Source: Actinoplanes couchii (lineage in GTDB: Bacteria > Actinomycetota > Actinomycetes > Mycobacteriales > Micromonosporaceae). Taken from it: a stretch of 64,000 nt of DNA. Made by a program: the position numbers and the translations under genes. Below are positions 55,296-63,909 of this stretch, piece by piece. Location of the stretch: NCBI RefSeq assembly GCF_016862075.1, contig NZ_BOMG01000042.1:248001-312000 (forward strand), written 5' to 3'. Numbering within the stretch: the first letter of the stretch is position 1; each line of letters starts with the position of its first letter. The notes beneath the pieces were generated by a model that worked only from the letters and a program-made list of their open reading frames with translations, did not search any database and was not told the DNA's origin.

Positions 55296-56602
55296 TTGGT
55301 GCGGGTCGTCTCCAGCGCGGCCTGCACCTTGGCCTGGATCGCCGCCGCGTCGGTGTCACCGGCGAGCAGCGCCTGGATCTGCGGGTCGACCAGGGCCTGG
55401 CCCAGCGTGGACGGGACCGTGCTGGTCCAGCCGCTCTGCAGGCCGGTGGTCTTGCTGTCGGCGATCATCTGCTGGACGTTCTCGTCCAGGGAGGCGAGCG
55501 CGGTGTCGGCGACGGTGTTCACCGCGGGCAGGTAACCGCCGACCTTGAGACCGGCCTCGACCTGCTGCTCGTCACTGAGCATGAAGTTGAGGTACTTCTC
55601 GGCCAGTTCCGGGTTCTTGGCCTTGGTGGGGATCGAGAACTGCGGTGTCGCCGAGCCGGTCAGCTGGGTCTTGCCGGCCGGGTCGACCGGCGGCAGCAGC
55701 ATCCAGCCGAACTTGAGGTTCGGGTTGGCCTCCTTGATCATCGCCGCGAACCAGGAGCCCTCCAGGCGCATGCCGGTCTGGCCCTGCTGGAACTGGGCGT
55801 CGGTCTGCAGGTTGTCGGCGCCCAGGTAGCCCTCCTGGAAGACCTTCGCGTCGCCGAGCGCCTTGATCTGGTTGAGCGCGCCGGCGAAGCCCGGGTCGGT
55901 GTACTTCGCGGTGACGTCGGTGCCGGCCCGCCACGACTGCAGGTAGTTCGTCATCTGCTCGGGGGTGGTGGCGGTGGGCAGCAGCGCGTCGAGCATCCAG
56001 CTGATCTCCCAGCCGCTCTTGCCGCCGACGGCGAGGGGCTGGATCTTCTGGGCGCGCAGGGCGGTGGCCATGTCGGCGAGCTGCTGGACCGAGGTGATCC
56101 GGTGGTCGGCCGGGGCGGTGATGCCGGCCTTCTGGAACAGGTCGACGTTGTAGTAGACGACGCTGTAGTACGAGGTGCTGTCGGCGATCGCGTAGTGCTT
56201 GCCGTCGAACTCGGTCAGCGCGTTGGTCGCCTCCGGGTACCGCTTGTCCAGGTCGGAAGCGGTCCAGACGGCGCTCAGGTCACGCAGCCCGCCCTGCGAG
56301 ACCAGGCTGGTGTACGCGGGGGAGTTGCCCGGGACCAGCGCGACGTCCGGCGCGTTGTCCGAGGTGATCACGGTCAGGTTGGAGCCGGTCGACGTCGCGG
56401 TGGCGATCGCCTGCAGGTTCACCTTGACGCCGGGGTTGGCCTTCTCGAAGTTCTGGGCGTACGCCTGGTAGACGGCCTCCTGCCCCTGGGAGAACTGCAC
56501 GGTAAGGGTCTTGTCCGGGTCGCTGTCGCTGCCGGAGCAGCCGGCGGTGACGAGGCCGAGGGCGCAGAGCCCGCTGATGAATTTCAATGATCGTGATATC
56601 AC
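55292..56602 (-). CDS. Sugar ABC transporter substrate-binding lipoprotein (system 2)
   Basis: A 436-residue extracellular solute-binding lipoprotein from GTG 56602 (CTGGAG 6 nt upstream). The signal peptide ends in a lipobox-like LVTAGC (Cys about 23). First gene of the operon 56602-50389, which continues with two permeases, GH29, GntR and lactate dehydrogenase. It is divergent from the fucose catabolic genes across a 278-bp control region, so import and catabolism are probably controlled together. Confidence 0.92.
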   Translation of the reverse strand: MISRSLKFISGLCALGLVTAGCSGSDSDPDKTLTVQFSQGQEAVYQAYAQNFEKANPGVKVNLQAIATATSTGSNLTVITSDNAPDVALVPGNSPAYTSLVSQGGLRDLSAVWTASDLDKRYPEATNALTEFDGKHYAIADSTSYYSVVYYNVDLFQKAGITAPADHRITSVQQLADMATALRAQKIQPLAVGGKSGWEISWMLDALLPTATTPEQMTNYLQSWRAGTDVTAKYTDPGFAGALNQIKALGDAKVFQEGYLGADNLQTDAQFQQGQTGMRLEGSWFAAMIKEANPNLKFGWMLLPPVDPAGKTQLTGSATPQFSIPTKAKNPELAEKYLNFMLSDEQQVEAGLKVGGYLPAVNTVADTALASLDENVQQMIADSKTTGLQSGWTSTVPSTLGQALVDPQIQALLAGDTDAAAIQAKVQAALETTRTK

Positions 56603-56680
56603 GGCAAACTCCAGGGGGAAAGTCCGGTTTTGGTACGAAAAAAGACTAGGGTCCGTGCGGCTCGTGGCGCGCCGGATCGC

Positions 56681-56867
56681 GTCGGCAAGACATCCGATGA
56701 CTGGCTTTTCGCCTGGTCCGGCCTGCCGGTGATCCGAGAGTTGCACCGATCTTGAGAGGTCGGCAAGCCATCGGGGGTAACAAAAACGTAACAGACACCC
56801 GATCACCTGTCCGTTTTGCCGTGAGTAGGCGAGGTGAAGGGCTTGATTTACCCCAAGTCATCGGATG
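56681..56867. repeat. Repeated candidate operator elements between the importer and catabolic operons
   Basis: GTCGGCAAG(A/C)CATC occurs at 56681-56694 and 56759-56772 (one mismatch). The near-palindrome CATCCGATG (56691-56699) recurs in reverse orientation as CATCGGATG at 56859-56867, where it overlaps the -10 box of the catabolic promoter. These repeats are the main structure in the 278-bp gap and fit binding by one or both FadR-type regulators. Confidence 0.5.
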
Positions 56868-56871
56868 TATT
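56843..56871 (+). promoter_or_regulatory. Candidate promoter of the fucose catabolic operon
   Basis: TTGATT (56843-56848), 17 nt, TGTATT (56866-56871). The ATG at 56881 would be at or within 3 nt of the transcription start and there is no Shine-Dalgarno sequence, so the first gene probably has a leaderless mRNA. Confidence 0.5.
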
Positions 56872-56880
56872 GTCGTCCCC

Positions 56881-57849
56881 ATGACCTTGGACCCCCTCGA
56901 ACGTGTCCGGATCGGCGGCACCGACGTGTCGGTGACCCGGCTCGGCCTGGGACTGGCCCCGATCGGCGGCCTGTTCACCGCCGTCAGCGACCAGCAGGCG
57001 CACGACACCGTCCGGCGCGGCTGGGACCTCGGCCTGCGCTACTTCGACGTGGCCCCGCTCTACGGCAACGGCCTGGCCGAGACCCGCGCCGGAGCCGTGC
57101 TCGCCGGCAAGCCGCAGGCGGAGTTCACCCTGTCTACCAAGGTCGGCCGGCTGCTGCGGCCCGGCGGCGACGGCGACCAGGAATTCTGGGCCGAACCGGC
57201 GGCGCTGGCCCCGGTCTTCGACTATTCCGCGGACGGGATCCGTACGTCGTACGCGGAAAGCCTGGCTCGTCTCGGTCTTTCCCGCACCGGCCTGCTGCAC
57301 CTGCACGACCCGGACGACCACTTCGACCAGGCCGCCGGCGAGGCGCTGCCGGCGATGACCACGCTGCGCGACGAAGGCCGGATCGGCGCGGTGTCGGCCG
57401 GCATGAACCAGGCGCCGATGCTCGCCGACTTCGTCCGCACCGGGCACCTGGACGCGGTCCTGCTGGCCGGCCGGTTCACCCTGCTGGACCGCTCCGGCGC
57501 CGACGAGCTGCTGCCGCTGTGCCGGGAGAAGGGCGTGTCGGTGATCGCTGGCGGGGTGTTCAATTCCGGTCTGCTCGCCGACCCGCGGCCCGGCGCGATG
57601 TTCGACTACGCCCCCGCCGACGCGCACCTGGTCGAGCGGGCCCTGGAGATCCGCGACGTGTGCGGGCACCATGGAGTCCCGTTGCGCGCCGCCGCGATCC
57701 AGTTCCCCCTGACCCACCCGGCCGTCACGTCCGTCCTGGTCGGCGTGCGCTCCCCGGCCGAAGTCGACGACGCCGTCGCGATGGCGTCCGTCCCGATCCC
57801 CGCGGCCCTCTGGCAAGACCTCGGCATCAACCCCTTGGAGTACTCGTGA
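56881..57849 (+). CDS. Aldo/keto reductase, probable L-fucose dehydrogenase
   Basis: A 322-residue aldo/keto reductase from ATG 56881. It shows the barrel opening [15 protein letters not shown], the catalytic region [19 protein letters not shown] (Asp and Tyr of the tetrad), STKVGR (Lys) and [10 protein letters not shown] (His region). Enzymes of this branch include D-threo-aldose 1-dehydrogenase (L-fucose dehydrogenase), which oxidises L-fucose to its lactone with NAD(P)+. As the first gene of an operon with fuconate dehydratase this is the best assignment, though substrate is inferred from context. Stop overlaps the next start (GTGA). Confidence 0.85.
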   Translation: MTLDPLERVRIGGTDVSVTRLGLGLAPIGGLFTAVSDQQAHDTVRRGWDLGLRYFDVAPLYGNGLAETRAGAVLAGKPQAEFTLSTKVGRLLRPGGDGDQEFWAEPAALAPVFDYSADGIRTSYAESLARLGLSRTGLLHLHDPDDHFDQAAGEALPAMTTLRDEGRIGAVSAGMNQAPMLADFVRTGHLDAVLLAGRFTLLDRSGADELLPLCREKGVSVIAGGVFNSGLLADPRPGAMFDYAPADAHLVERALEIRDVCGHHGVPLRAAAIQFPLTHPAVTSVLVGVRSPAEVDDAVAMASVPIPAALWQDLGINPLEYS

Positions 57850-58679
57850 AATACCTGCGCATCGGACCCGCCGGCCAGGAGAGACCGGTCGCCTCGTACG
57901 ACGGCCGGTTCTTCGATCTGTCCGCTGTCACGCCCGACATCACCGGGGCGTTCCTGGCCGCCGGCGGGATCGGAACCGTCGACGGCCTGCCCGAGATCGA
58001 CATCGCCGGGCAGCGGATCGGCGCCCCGATCGCCCGGCCCGGGGTGGTGCTCTGTGTCGGGCAGAACTACGCCGCGCACGCCGCCGAGTCCGGCGCCACC
58101 CCGCCCGAGCAGCCGATCATCTTCTACAAGGCGCCGAACACGGTGATCGGGCCGGACGACGACGTGCTCATCCCGCGCGGTTCCACCCGTACCGACTGGG
58201 AGGTGGAACTCGGTGTCGTGATCGGCCGGACCGCCCGCTACCTGGCGTCACCCGACGACGCGGCCGCGCACATCGCCGGGTACGTGCTGTCCAACGACGT
58301 CAGCGAGCGCACCTTCCAGCTCGACGACTCCGGCGGCCAGTGGTCCAAGGGCAAGTCGTGCGAGACGTTCAACCCGCTCGGTCCGTGGCTGGCCACCGCC
58401 GACGAGCTGGCCGACCCGGCCCGGATCGGGTTGCGCAGCCGGGTCAACGGCGAGGTACGGCAGGACTCCACCAGCGCCGACATGATCTTCGACGTGCATT
58501 ACCTGATCTGGCACCTGTCCCAGTACACGGTTCTGGAACCCGGCGACCTGATCAACACCGGCACCCCGCAGGGTGTGGCACTGTCCGGCCGCTTCCCCTA
58601 TCTGGCGCCCGGCGACGTGATGGAGATCGAGGCCGACGGTCTGGGCCGTCAGCGCGGCACGGTGCGGGCCGCCGGATGA
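57846..58679 (+). CDS. Fumarylacetoacetate hydrolase family, probable 2,4-diketo-3-deoxy-L-fuconate hydrolase
   Basis: A 277-residue enzyme from GTG 57846. The metal-binding residues lie in [25 protein letters not shown] and [13 protein letters not shown], with [16 protein letters not shown] after them, all typical FAH C-terminal domain. In the non-phosphorylative pathway it cleaves the diketo acid to pyruvate and L-lactate. Position between aldo/keto reductase and dehydratase, with overlaps on both sides, supports that role. Confidence 0.88.
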   Translation: MKYLRIGPAGQERPVASYDGRFFDLSAVTPDITGAFLAAGGIGTVDGLPEIDIAGQRIGAPIARPGVVLCVGQNYAAHAAESGATPPEQPIIFYKAPNTVIGPDDDVLIPRGSTRTDWEVELGVVIGRTARYLASPDDAAAHIAGYVLSNDVSERTFQLDDSGGQWSKGKSCETFNPLGPWLATADELADPARIGLRSRVNGEVRQDSTSADMIFDVHYLIWHLSQYTVLEPGDLINTGTPQGVALSGRFPYLAPGDVMEIEADGLGRQRGTVRAAG

Positions 58680-59971
58680 GGATCGTCGCGGTCGACACGT
58701 ACGACATCCGCTTCCCGACGTCCCGGGACCTCGACGGCTCCGACGCCATGAACCCGGACCCGGACTACTCGGCCGCCTACGTGGTGCTGCGTACCGAGGA
58801 CGGCAGCGAGGGCTACGGGCTCACCTTCACCATCGGCCGCGGCAACGAGGTGTGCCGCGCCGCGATCGACGCCCTCGCCCCGTTGGTGATCGGCGACGGC
58901 ATCGACGACCTCGGCGAGTTCGCCCGCCGGCTCACCCACGACTCGCAGATCCGCTGGCTCGGCCCGGAGAAGGGTGTCATGCACCTGGCCGCCGCCGCCC
59001 TGATCAACGCGGCCTGGGACCTCACCGCCCGGGCCGCCGGGAAACCGGTGTGGCGGCTGCTCGCCGACATGGAACCCGAGCAGATCGTCGATCTCGTCGA
59101 CTGGCGTTATCTCAGCGACGCGCTCACCCGCGACGAGGCCCTGGCACTGCTGCACGCCGCCCGCCCCGGCCGGGAGCAGCGCATCGCCCGGTTGATGGCC
59201 GACGGATACCCGGCCTACACGACCTCGCCCGGCTGGCTCGGCTACCACGACGACAAACTCGTGCGGCTGGCGAAGGAGGCGGTCGCCGACGGCTACCAGC
59301 AGATCAAACTCAAGGTCGGAGCAGACCTCGCCGATGACGTACGGCGGATGGAACTGGCTCGCCGGACCGTCGGCGACGACATCCGCATCGCGGTCGACGC
59401 CAACCAGCGATGGGACGTCGGCACAGCGCTGGAGTGGATGACGGCGCTCGCCCCGTACCGGCCGTGGTGGATCGAGGAACCGACCAGCCCCGACGACATC
59501 CTCGGCCACGCCGCGATCCGCCGCGGACTGCTCCCGGCCGGCATCAAGGTCGCCACCGGCGAACACGTGCAGAACCGGATCGTCTTCAAACAGCTGCTGC
59601 AGGCCGAGGCCGTCGACATCGTCCAGATCGACGCGTGCCGGGTCGCCGGGGTCAACGAGAACATCGCGATCCTGCTGCTCGCCGCCAAGTTCGGTAAACC
59701 GGTCTGCCCGCACGCCGGGGGAGTCGGCCTCTGCGAGCTGGTCCAGCACCTGTCGATGTTCGATTACGCGGCGGTCTCCGGGCGCCTCGACGACCGGGTC
59801 ATCGAATTCGTCGACCACCTGCACGAACACTTCGAGGACCCGGCCGTGATCGTGAACGGCGCGTACCGGGCGCCCACGGCCCCGGGCTTCTCGGCCCGGA
59901 TCCGCCCCGCGACGCTGCGGGAGTTCTCCTACCCGGACGGTCCGGCGTGGGCATCGGAAGGAGACGCCTGA
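58676..59971 (+). CDS. L-fuconate dehydratase (enolase superfamily)
   Basis: A 431-residue mandelate racemase-type dehydratase; ATG 58676 overlaps the FAH stop. The catalytic set is complete: base Lys in QIKLKVGA, metal ligands in [18 protein letters not shown] and ATGEHVQN, and the acid/base His in CPHAGGVG. Length and these motifs match L-fuconate dehydratase, which converts L-fuconate to 2-keto-3-deoxy-L-fuconate. It acts in the cytoplasm. Confidence 0.92.
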   Translation: MRIVAVDTYDIRFPTSRDLDGSDAMNPDPDYSAAYVVLRTEDGSEGYGLTFTIGRGNEVCRAAIDALAPLVIGDGIDDLGEFARRLTHDSQIRWLGPEKGVMHLAAAALINAAWDLTARAAGKPVWRLLADMEPEQIVDLVDWRYLSDALTRDEALALLHAARPGREQRIARLMADGYPAYTTSPGWLGYHDDKLVRLAKEAVADGYQQIKLKVGADLADDVRRMELARRTVGDDIRIAVDANQRWDVGTALEWMTALAPYRPWWIEEPTSPDDILGHAAIRRGLLPAGIKVATGEHVQNRIVFKQLLQAEAVDIVQIDACRVAGVNENIAILLLAAKFGKPVCPHAGGVGLCELVQHLSMFDYAAVSGRLDDRVIEFVDHLHEHFEDPAVIVNGAYRAPTAPGFSARIRPATLREFSYPDGPAWASEGDA

Positions 59972-60717
59972 TGGGTACGTTCGACGGGCTGGTCGCGGTG
60001 GTGACCGGCGGTGGTTCGGGCATCGGCGCGGCAGTCGTGGCGGCGCTGCGTTCCGGTGGCGCCCGGGTGGCGTCGTTCGATCTGCATCCCGGCGAGCCCG
60101 CCGACGGCCTGCTCCCGATCACGGCCGACGTCAGCGACCGGGCGAGTCTGGAGCGCGGCGCCGATCGTACGGCCGCGGAGTTCGGGGTCATCGACATCCT
60201 GGTCAACTGTGCCGGGGTCAGCGCGGTCGGCGGTGTGGACGGCAACGACGACGACGAGTGGCGACGGGTCCTGGACATCAACGTCACCGGCATCGCCCGC
60301 AGCACCGCCGCGGTCCTGCCCCACCTGCGGCGCAGCTCGCACGCGTCGATCGTGAACATCTCGTCGATCGCCGCGACGGCCGGGTTGCCGCAGCGGGCGC
60401 TGTACTCGGCGTCCAAGGGCGCGGTTCACGCGTTGACCCTGGCCACGGCCGCCGACCTGATCGCCGACGGGATCCGGGTCAACTGCGTGGCGCCGGGCAC
60501 CGTGGACACCCCGTGGGTGGCACGGCTGCTGGCCCGGACCGACGATCCGGTGGGGGAGAAGGCGCGGCTGGCCGCCCGGCAGCCCACCGGCCGTCTCGTC
60601 ACAGCTGAGGAAGTGGCCGCCGCGGTGCTGTACCTCGCCTCGCCGGCCGCCGGCGCGACCACCGGAACGTCACTGGCGGTCGACGGCGGCATGTCCGGGC
60701 TGCGGCTCCCGAAGTAG
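59971..60717 (+). CDS. Short-chain dehydrogenase, probable 2-keto-3-deoxy-L-fuconate dehydrogenase
   Basis: A 248-residue SDR from ATG 59971 (AAGGAG 8 nt upstream). It shows the cofactor motif TGGGSGIG, NCAG, and active-site YSASKG preceded by the Ser region IVNISS. It likely oxidises 2-keto-3-deoxy-L-fuconate to the 2,4-diketo acid for the FAH-family hydrolase. L-fucose dehydrogenase activity is the alternative, because SDRs serve both steps in different bacteria. Last gene of the operon; its stop directly abuts the convergent kinase stop. Confidence 0.9.
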   Translation: MGTFDGLVAVVTGGGSGIGAAVVAALRSGGARVASFDLHPGEPADGLLPITADVSDRASLERGADRTAAEFGVIDILVNCAGVSAVGGVDGNDDDEWRRVLDINVTGIARSTAAVLPHLRRSSHASIVNISSIAATAGLPQRALYSASKGAVHALTLATAADLIADGIRVNCVAPGTVDTPWVARLLARTDDPVGEKARLAARQPTGRLVTAEEVAAAVLYLASPAAGATTGTSLAVDGGMSGLRLPK

Positions 60718-61857
60718 TCAGCCGGGCAGATGTAACGTCACGTGCCCGTGCGCGGCCGCTTCGATGTGGATGCGGCCGCGATGACGGTGGGTGATCTCGG
60801 CGGCTATGGCCAGGCCAAGCCCGGAATGGCCGCCGGGATCCTCCGCCCCACGGTCCGTCACGAACGGTTCGAACGCGTGCCGCACCATGGCCGGCGCGAA
60901 CCCGGGGCCGTCGTCGATCACGTGCACGGTCGCCGTCCGGCCGGCCTCGATCCGGACGGTCACCGTGGTTGTCGCGTAGTCGACGGCGTTCGCGATCAGC
61001 GCGGTGAGCAGCCGCTCGATCGCGGGCGCCGACCCGGGGACGACCACCCGGTCCGCCGTGGCCGACAGCACGATCGCCACGTCGTCGCTGGTCATCGACG
61101 CCACCACCGGCCCGGCGACCGCGACCAGATCGACGACCCCGTCCGGCGGCGTGCCGCGGGGATCGGCGGCGATCAGCAGGTCGTCCAGGATCCGGGTCAG
61201 CGCGCGGGTGTCGCGCGTCATCTCGTCGATACCGGCCGCGACGTCGGCGGGAACGTCGGCGCGGCGGCGGGACAGCAGCTGGGTGCGGGTGCTGAGCAGG
61301 GTGAGCGGGCTGCGCAGTTCGTGACTCGCGTCCGCGACGAACCGCCGCTGCACGGCGAGCGCCTCGGCCATCGGCACGATCGCCCGCCGGGCCATCACGT
61401 GCGCGGTGACCGCCGCCAGACCCAGGGCGGCGACCCCGACCAGCAGCAGCACGGACGCCAGCCTGCGCAGGGTCGCCTCGTCGCGGTGGTCCTCGGCCGT
61501 GACCTGGACGACCACCCCGTCCCGGCGAATCGTCCGGGTCGTGTAGTCCCGCCCGCCGACGACTCTCTCCCTGGTGACCGGCCCGGCGCCGCCGAGCACC
61601 CGCCGCGCCGTCTCCTGATCGACCAGCCCGGACGGCTGGCCCGCGGCCGTCGTCACGGTGTCGCCCCGGAAGACCGTCACGAAGATGCCACCCGGTGCGA
61701 TCTGCGCGGACGTCAACCGGGAGGCGGCCCGCAGATCCCGCTCGGTGGTCGCGTCGGCGCCGATCTTGAACAGCACGAGGATCGCACCGAGCACGATGAC
61801 CAGCAGCAGCGTGATCAGCGCGGTGAACTGCACGGTCAGCCGAGTCGTGACAGTCAT
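60718..61857 (-). CDS. Sensor histidine kinase (OmpR-partner type)
   Basis: A 379-residue membrane kinase. Two transmembrane spans (about 12-32 and 135-157) flank a 100-residue external domain. The phospho-acceptor helix reads FVADASHELRSPLTLL and the ATP-binding domain has NAVDYA, DDGPGF and GGHSGLGLAIA. No HAMP domain is evident. Its ATG overlaps the stop of the response regulator (ATGA). Confidence 0.93.
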   Translation of the reverse strand: MTVTTRLTVQFTALITLLLVIVLGAILVLFKIGADATTERDLRAASRLTSAQIAPGGIFVTVFRGDTVTTAAGQPSGLVDQETARRVLGGAGPVTRERVVGGRDYTTRTIRRDGVVVQVTAEDHRDEATLRRLASVLLLVGVAALGLAAVTAHVMARRAIVPMAEALAVQRRFVADASHELRSPLTLLSTRTQLLSRRRADVPADVAAGIDEMTRDTRALTRILDDLLIAADPRGTPPDGVVDLVAVAGPVVASMTSDDVAIVLSATADRVVVPGSAPAIERLLTALIANAVDYATTTVTVRIEAGRTATVHVIDDGPGFAPAMVRHAFEPFVTDRGAEDPGGHSGLGLAIAAEITHRHRGRIHIEAAAHGHVTLHLPG

Positions 61858-62501
61858 GTCACGCGCCCGAGCCGGTAGCCGATGCCCCGCACGGTGTCGA
61901 TCACGGTGCGCCCCAGTTTGCGGCGCAGATAGTGGACGTACGTGTCGACCATGCCCTGATCCGTGGCGTCCGGAAAGGCGACAGCCAGCAATTCCGCCCG
62001 CTCGAACACCTGCCGTGGACGGCGTGCCAGATGCTCCAGCAGCCGGGCCTCACCGTCGGACAGGGCGATCCGTCCCACCGACCGGCTCACCGTGTCGAGT
62101 GTGCCGCCCGGCACCAGGAGCGCCGCCGATGTGTCCTCGTGCCGCCGGAGCAGCGCCCGGATCCGGGCCAGCAACTCGCCGATGTCGAACGGTTTGGCGA
62201 GATAGTCCTCGGCTCCGCGGTCCAGGCCTTCGATCCGGTCGGCCGGATTCCCCAGGGCGGACAGAATCAGAGCCGGCGTCCGTACGCCCCGGCTGCGCAG
62301 CCGGGTCAGAACGTCGAGTCCTTCCAGCGCGGGCAGCCCACGGTCGAGAATCAGCACGTCGAACGACCGGGTGAGCCCCTCGTGCAGCGCCCGTTGCCCG
62401 TCCCCGACCCGGACGACCTCGTAGTCCTCCTCGGTCAGCAGCCCGACGAGCATCCCCGCGAGCCGGGAGTCGTCCTCGACCAGCAGCACCCGGGCCCTCA
62501 C
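61854..62501 (-). CDS. OmpR/PhoB family response regulator
   Basis: A 215-residue regulator from GTG 62501. Receiver: LLVEDD, phospho-acceptor in VLILDRGLP, conserved Lys in DYLAKPF. The C-terminal winged helix ends VDTYVHYLRRKLG, then TVRGIGYRL. The start overlaps the reductase stop (GTGA), so it is made together with the ferric-reductase-like protein and the kinase. Confidence 0.94.
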   Translation of the reverse strand: MRARVLLVEDDSRLAGMLVGLLTEEDYEVVRVGDGQRALHEGLTRSFDVLILDRGLPALEGLDVLTRLRSRGVRTPALILSALGNPADRIEGLDRGAEDYLAKPFDIGELLARIRALLRRHEDTSAALLVPGGTLDTVSRSVGRIALSDGEARLLEHLARRPRQVFERAELLAVAFPDATDQGMVDTYVHYLRRKLGRTVIDTVRGIGYRLGRVT

Positions 62502-63874
62502 CAGTCGAATCTTTCCATGTGGATCCGGGTGGCCGGCAGCCCGGCGGCCCGGGCGTCCCGGACGACCAGGTCGGACCAGGCGGGCGGGCCGCAGACGTAC
62601 AGGTCGGAGTCCAGCAGGTCGGGGAACACGTCCCCGATGGTCTGCCCCTCGGTGGACATCCAGGTGCCGGCCTCGGCCGGCCGGGGCCCGATCATGTGGA
62701 CGACCCGGCTTCCGGTGGCCTCGGCCAGGGCCTCCACCTCGTCCCAGAGGTAGCGGTCGTCGGCGCCGCGCCCGCGCAGCACGACGGTCGCCTCGCCGGG
62801 GGTCAGCGGGGAGTCCTCCAGCAGGGCGCGTACCGGTGTCACCCCGACTCCGGCGGCCACCACCGACAGCCGGGGGCTGGTCCGGCCGGCGTCGGTGAAG
62901 ATGCCGAACAGGCCGGCGAAACCCACGCGGGTGCCCGGGCGTACCCGGCTGATCCTGGCACTGCCTTTGCCGAGCGTGCGGACCGTGATGCGTGCGGTGG
63001 TGTCGGTGGGCACCGCGGAGAGGGAGATCGGATGTCCGTGGAACCAGGTCGCGCGGGACCAGAAACGCCAGATCGCGTACTGTCCGCCGGCCGCGCGCAG
63101 CCGGGTCAGGCGACGGCCGGAGAGGTGGATCGACACCACGCCGGGCGCGATCGGTTCGACGCCGGTGACCCGGACGTCGTGCCACAGGCTGCGGCCGATC
63201 GGCATCAGCACCCGGAAGACGAGCATCGCACCGAAGGCGATCGCGTACAGGGTGAGCCAGTAGGCGTACCGCCAGGACGCCGGATCGAGTACCGCGCCGT
63301 CCTGGCTCTGGTGCGGCAGGGCCATCACGATGCCGAGGTAGCTGAGGGCGTGCACCGCGAACCACATCTCGTGGGTGAACCACCGCCGGATCACGGTCAC
63401 CGCCGAGGTCACCACGACGACCACGAACAGACCCAGCCCGATGTACGCGAGACCGGTGTCCTCCCCGTCGCCGATCAGCGCCAGGGTCTCGCCGACGACG
63501 TCACGCCCGTTCTCGACCGACCGTCCGACGGTCAGCAGGGCGAAGTGGGCGAGGATCAGATAGAGCGCGGGCTCGCCCAGCCTGCGGTGGTACGCCAGAG
63601 CCACGTCGTGGCCGATGACCCGGTCCAGGTACGGCACCCGGGCCGCCAGGAACACCATGACCAGCACCAGGTTCGTGCCGAGCAGCCCGGCCATGGTCCC
63701 GAGCGAGCTGAGCGCGGTGCCCGGGTTCAGTGTCGCGGGGCCGCCCCAGAGGGCGAACAGCACGAACGGCATCGCCACGGTCAGCCAGAACCCGGCTTTC
63801 AATACGGTCACCGTCACGGCCCGGCGGCCGGAGCGTCGCCGGCGTTCGACGTCCAGGGTGGTTGTCGGCATCAT
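62498..63874 (-). CDS. Ferric reductase-like transmembrane flavoprotein
   Basis: About 458 residues from ATG 63874 (AGGGTG 6 nt upstream; GTG 63883 is possible). The N-terminal half has six spans, with haem-ligand histidines in AYHRRLGEPALYLILAHF and WFAVHALSYLGIVMALPH. The C-terminal half is FAD- and NAD-binding: HPISLSAVP, RVGFAGLFGIF, AAGVGVTPVRALL and DLYVCGPPAW. It moves electrons from NAD(P)H across the membrane to ferric iron or another acceptor. It heads an overlapping operon with a two-component system, so it is probably expressed with, and perhaps monitored by, that pair. Confidence 0.9.
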   Translation of the reverse strand: MMPTTTLDVERRRRSGRRAVTVTVLKAGFWLTVAMPFVLFALWGGPATLNPGTALSSLGTMAGLLGTNLVLVMVFLAARVPYLDRVIGHDVALAYHRRLGEPALYLILAHFALLTVGRSVENGRDVVGETLALIGDGEDTGLAYIGLGLFVVVVVTSAVTVIRRWFTHEMWFAVHALSYLGIVMALPHQSQDGAVLDPASWRYAYWLTLYAIAFGAMLVFRVLMPIGRSLWHDVRVTGVEPIAPGVVSIHLSGRRLTRLRAAGGQYAIWRFWSRATWFHGHPISLSAVPTDTTARITVRTLGKGSARISRVRPGTRVGFAGLFGIFTDAGRTSPRLSVVAAGVGVTPVRALLEDSPLTPGEATVVLRGRGADDRYLWDEVEALAEATGSRVVHMIGPRPAEAGTWMSTEGQTIGDVFPDLLDSDLYVCGPPAWSDLVVRDARAAGLPATRIHMERFDW

Positions 63875-63909
63875 GGACGTCACCCTGACGCCGGATTCTC
63901 CACGGATTC

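Noticed and set aside
61854-63383. Fusion of response regulator with an upstream 290-residue Arg-rich region
   Set aside because: The upstream part is an out-of-frame reading of the ferric-reductase-like gene; GTG 62501 is the regulator's start.
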